Below, one piece after another: positions 36,940-38,843 of a stretch of 38,843 nucleotides of DNA. Source of the DNA: Verrucomicrobiota bacterium (GTDB lineage Bacteria; Verrucomicrobiota; Verrucomicrobiia; Limisphaerales; UBA9464); NCBI GenBank assembly GCA_025363585.1, contig JANYDN010000250.1, forward strand, positions 1 to 38,843, written 5' to 3'. Numbering within the stretch: the first letter of the stretch is position 1; every line of letters starts with the position of its first letter. Below the pieces are notes generated by a model that saw only the letters and a list, made by a program, of their open reading frames with translations, had not been told where the DNA came from and ran no database searches. The position numbers and the translations under genes are program-made.

Positions 36940-37341
36940 ATGCAGCATCCCGCGTCCCCGCTCGGGCCCGAGGCCCTCGAGCTCGTCGCCGCCCGTTTCC
37001 GGGTGCTCGGCGAGTCGAGCCGCCTCCGCCTGCTCCAGATCCTCCGTGCCGGCGAACGCAACGTCTCCTCCCTCGTCGCCGCCTCCGGCCTCGCCCAGGC
37101 CAACGCGTCGCGCCACCTCCAGACCCTCGCCGACGCCGGCATCGTCGGCCGCCGCCGCGACGGGCAATCGGTCGTCTATTACGTCGCCGACCCCGCCATC
37201 TTCGAACTCTGCGAGCACGTCTGCGGCAGCGTCCGCCGCCGCATCGACGCCCATTCGCGCGCGTTCGCCGGCGCCGCCCGCCCGCCCGCCCGCGCGTCCC
37301 GCGGGAAAGCCCGCAAGCCCGCCGCGCCCCGCGGCGGTTGA
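36940..37341 (+). CDS. ArsR/SmtB-family transcriptional regulator
   Basis: A 133-residue winged-helix repressor expected to control the divergent efflux operon. The helix-turn-helix is 'NVSSLVAASGLAQANASRHL' followed by 'QTLADAGIVGRRRDGQSVVY' with the wing 'QSVVYYVADPAIFELCEHVC'. Two cysteines in the last helix (CEHVC) could sense metal, reactive sulfur or oxidants. The C-terminus is a basic, Ala/Pro/Arg/Lys-rich tail of about 30 residues (ARPPARASRGKARKPAAP), unusual for the family. ATG at 36940 (MQHPASPLG) is preferred because it leaves room for the divergent promoters. An in-frame ATG at 36880 would add 20 residues; neither has a clear Shine-Dalgarno. Confidence 0.9.
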   Translation: MQHPASPLGPEALELVAARFRVLGESSRLRLLQILRAGERNVSSLVAASGLAQANASRHLQTLADAGIVGRRRDGQSVVYYVADPAIFELCEHVCGSVRRRIDAHSRAFAGAARPPARASRGKARKPAAPRGG

Positions 37342-37380
37342 GTTCCGCTTTCCCCCGACCCACGGCTCCGCGCCGCCCGC

Positions 37381-37419
37381 AAAAAGAAAAGCCCCGCTCC
37401 ACTCGCGTGGAACGGGGCT
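37381..37419 (-). terminator. Intrinsic terminator of the LamG protein gene
   Basis: On the minus strand AGCCCCGTTCCACG pairs with GTGGAGCGGGGCT (7 + 5 bp with one mismatch), and the stem is followed by TTTTCTTTTT (37390-37381). It is about 50 bases after the stop at 37470. It also lies downstream of the convergent arsR gene, so it may serve both. Confidence 0.88.
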
Positions 37420-37469
37420 CTGCACGACGCGGATTTCGATCCGCGCCGCATGCGTTCATCGCGCGGCCA

Positions 37470-38843
37470 TCATTGGCGCAGGCGATAGAACTTCGCGGCA
37501 CCGGTCGCCGGGATGTCGATCCCGGACGCGGCGCCCCCGACGTCCGAGTAGCCGGACGCGTACGAATCCGACTGCTGCAACACGCCGCCGGTCCATGTCA
37601 GCTTCAGGCCGTCCGCGGAGCGCGCGAACGACAGGTTGGACACGGTCGGCGGAACCGCCGCGTTGTAATGCGCCTGCGCCTGCGCCGCGGAGAGGCCCTT
37701 GCCATAGACCGCGACCTCGTCGATGCCGCCGGCGAAGTTGTCGGCCCAACCGCTGCCGGTAGAACCCACCGCCCAATCGCCGTCCGACACTCCCACCGCG
37801 CCCACGGCGTCGGCCGCCGACGCGATCTGGACGCCGTTGCGGTAGAGACGCCACGTCGTGCCGTCGTACGTGCCGAGCAGGTGCACCCACTTCCCGGCGC
37901 CGAGATCCGTGCCGACCGACGCGCGGGCCCCGTGGAAATCGGCGCCCTTCCACGTGCCGACCACGTATTCGGTGCCCCCGTCGATACGGAGGGCAACCTC
38001 GTTGGTGCTGAGCAACGAACCCGCGAGCGTGATGCCCGTGGCCGCGGCGTCGAAGTCCGTCGGGATCGCCGGCCCATGGCTGACGATGCGCGAGACGGCG
38101 TTCTGGGTTGCGTCGGGATTGATCCACGCCTCGAGCGTGATGTTGCCGGCGATGTTCAGGCCCGCCGGATTGTTGATGGCGACCCAATTCCGGGCACCGA
38201 TCTGGATGGCGGGGTTCGGCGCGCCGAACGCGGCGCCGGTGGGGCCGGAGCCATCGATCACGCCGGCGACGACGCTGCCGTCCGCCGCGGCGCCCAGCGT
38301 GCCGGCATTGGCAACGGGCGCCACCGCGGTCTCGTTGAAGCGGTAGTAGCTCGCGGGGAGCCCGACGCGCTCGGGTCCGGTGAATCCGGCCGTGTACACC
38401 AACGTGTCATAGGCAACGGGCGGATTGGCCTTGGTGCCGGCGTCGTAGTGCGCTTTCACCTGTTCCGCGGTCAGCACGTAGTTGTTGTAGATGGCCAACT
38501 CGTCGACGCCGCCCTCGTAGGGATTGTTGCCGAAAGTCGAAGCCTTGTTGTACGCGCCGATGGCGAGGTCGGCCGGAGTCTGATCCTGCCCGTCCTCGGG
38601 CGTCTCGCGATTCGCCGAGTAAAGGATGTTCTCGTTCTGCACCACCTGCACGCCGTCGATATAGCCGGTGAGCTTGCCAAGCCATTGGTCATTGCCGTTG
38701 CTCCCCACGTCGCCGTTCTGGGTCGTCGGCTCCCAGGTGACGACGAGGTGCTGCCAGCGTCCGACCGTGTAGTCGGTGTCGGTCAGGATGTCCTGCCCGC
38801 CGTTGCCGGAGCCCGAGTACATGCGGAAGTTCCAGCCGTGTCC
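37470..38843 (-). CDS. LamG-domain secreted protein (5' part outside window)
   Basis: The last 457 residues of a larger protein; the frame is open to the right edge. Two LamG/concanavalin-like domains are visible: one at about 8-140 ('TVGRWQHLVVTWEPTTQNGD', 'LTGYIDGVQVVQNENILYSA', 'YEGGVDELAIYNNYVLTAEQ') and one at about 185-400 ('NITLEAWINPDATQNAVSRI', 'KWVHLLGTYDGTTWRLYRNG', 'AGGIDEVAVYGKGLSAAQAQ'). The last 45 residues form a tail, 'LKLTWTGGVLQQSDSYASGY' ending in AAKFYRLRQ, matching the FYR-type tail of the proteins at 12072 and 15600. LamG domains bind glycans or proteins outside the cell; the ligand is unknown. A strong terminator follows. Confidence 0.92.
   Translation of the reverse strand, partial: GHGWNFRMYSGSGNGGQDILTDTDYTVGRWQHLVVTWEPTTQNGDVGSNGNDQWLGKLTGYIDGVQVVQNENILYSANRETPEDGQDQTPADLAIGAYNKASTFGNNPYEGGVDELAIYNNYVLTAEQVKAHYDAGTKANPPVAYDTLVYTAGFTGPERVGLPASYYRFNETAVAPVANAGTLGAAADGSVVAGVIDGSGPTGAAFGAPNPAIQIGARNWVAINNPAGLNIAGNITLEAWINPDATQNAVSRIVSHGPAIPTDFDAAATGITLAGSLLSTNEVALRIDGGTEYVVGTWKGADFHGARASVGTDLGAGKWVHLLGTYDGTTWRLYRNGVQIASAADAVGAVGVSDGDWAVGSTGSGWADNFAGGIDEVAVYGKGLSAAQAQAHYNAAVPPTVSNLSFARSADGLKLTWTGGVLQQSDSYASGYSDVGGAASGIDIPATGAAKFYRLRQ

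Overview
The window is GC-rich, codes on both strands with little spacing, and looks like a chromosome segment of a Verrucomicrobiota bacterium (Limisphaerales/Pedosphaera-like is my best guess). The pointers are a DUF1549-DUF1501 gene pair, very large secreted Ig/LamG/Calx-beta proteins ending in an 'S-x-DL-x-x-W ... FYRL' tail, heptamer and nonamer interspersed repeats, and many genes without a clear Shine-Dalgarno at the head of transcripts. This assignment is inference from gene content. No tRNA, rRNA, CRISPR or transposase was seen, and no gene-free stretch exceeds 300 bases.

Region 1 (1-7882, minus strand) is a complete-looking aerotolerance (Bat) operon read from right to left: MoxR ATPase, DUF58 protein, DUF4381 membrane protein, BatA, BatB, BatC, BatD and a TPR protein cut by the window edge (BatE-like). 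Five of the seven junctions are 4-base start/stop overlaps (ATGA or GTGA), and four of these downstream starts have an evident GGAGG. MoxR is expected to remodel or activate the membrane vWA proteins, and the TPR and BatD proteins to act at the periplasmic face. batD carries an interspersed repeat in its first codons.

Region 2 (7951-12076) opens with a palindromic heptamer repeat. It then holds rdgB (nucleotide-pool sanitation), a periplasmic FKBP-type prolyl isomerase with a terminator, and rpoD, the housekeeping sigma factor. rpoD has a recognisable promoter, a GC hairpin just before its start codon, and an Ala/Lys/Pro-rich N-terminal extension. A bidirectional terminator closes the region.

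Region 3 (12072-22376) is a divergent pair of very large secreted proteins. One is an Ig/beta-propeller/Calx-beta protein interrupted by a one-base frameshift. The other is a 2258-residue protein with a degenerate metallopeptidase head and twelve copies of an 'ND-x-F ... EPGEP ... WW-x-WTAP' beta-sandwich repeat.

Region 4 (22404-30213, minus) is a probable five-gene run: DUF1549, DUF1501 (Tat signal), an MFS transporter, an unrecognised polytopic membrane protein, and a membrane-anchored coiled-coil protein. The last two have no assigned function. A polytopic membrane protein is divergent on the plus strand (30321-31526) and is followed by a 9-base-period repeat.

Region 5 (31751-37341) is an efflux unit: an ArsR-type regulator, divergent from DUF2892 - RND adaptor lipoprotein - RND pump - GNAT acetyltransferase. 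No outer-membrane channel gene is present. An AT-rich gap between the divergent starts is the likely operator. Region 6 (37381-38843, minus) is the 3' end of a LamG-domain secreted protein with a strong terminator.

The best candidates for something undescribed are the pseudo-peptidase repeat protein with its frameshifted divergent neighbour, the shared FYRL-type C-terminal tail, and the coiled-coil/polytopic membrane pair at 22404-25520.
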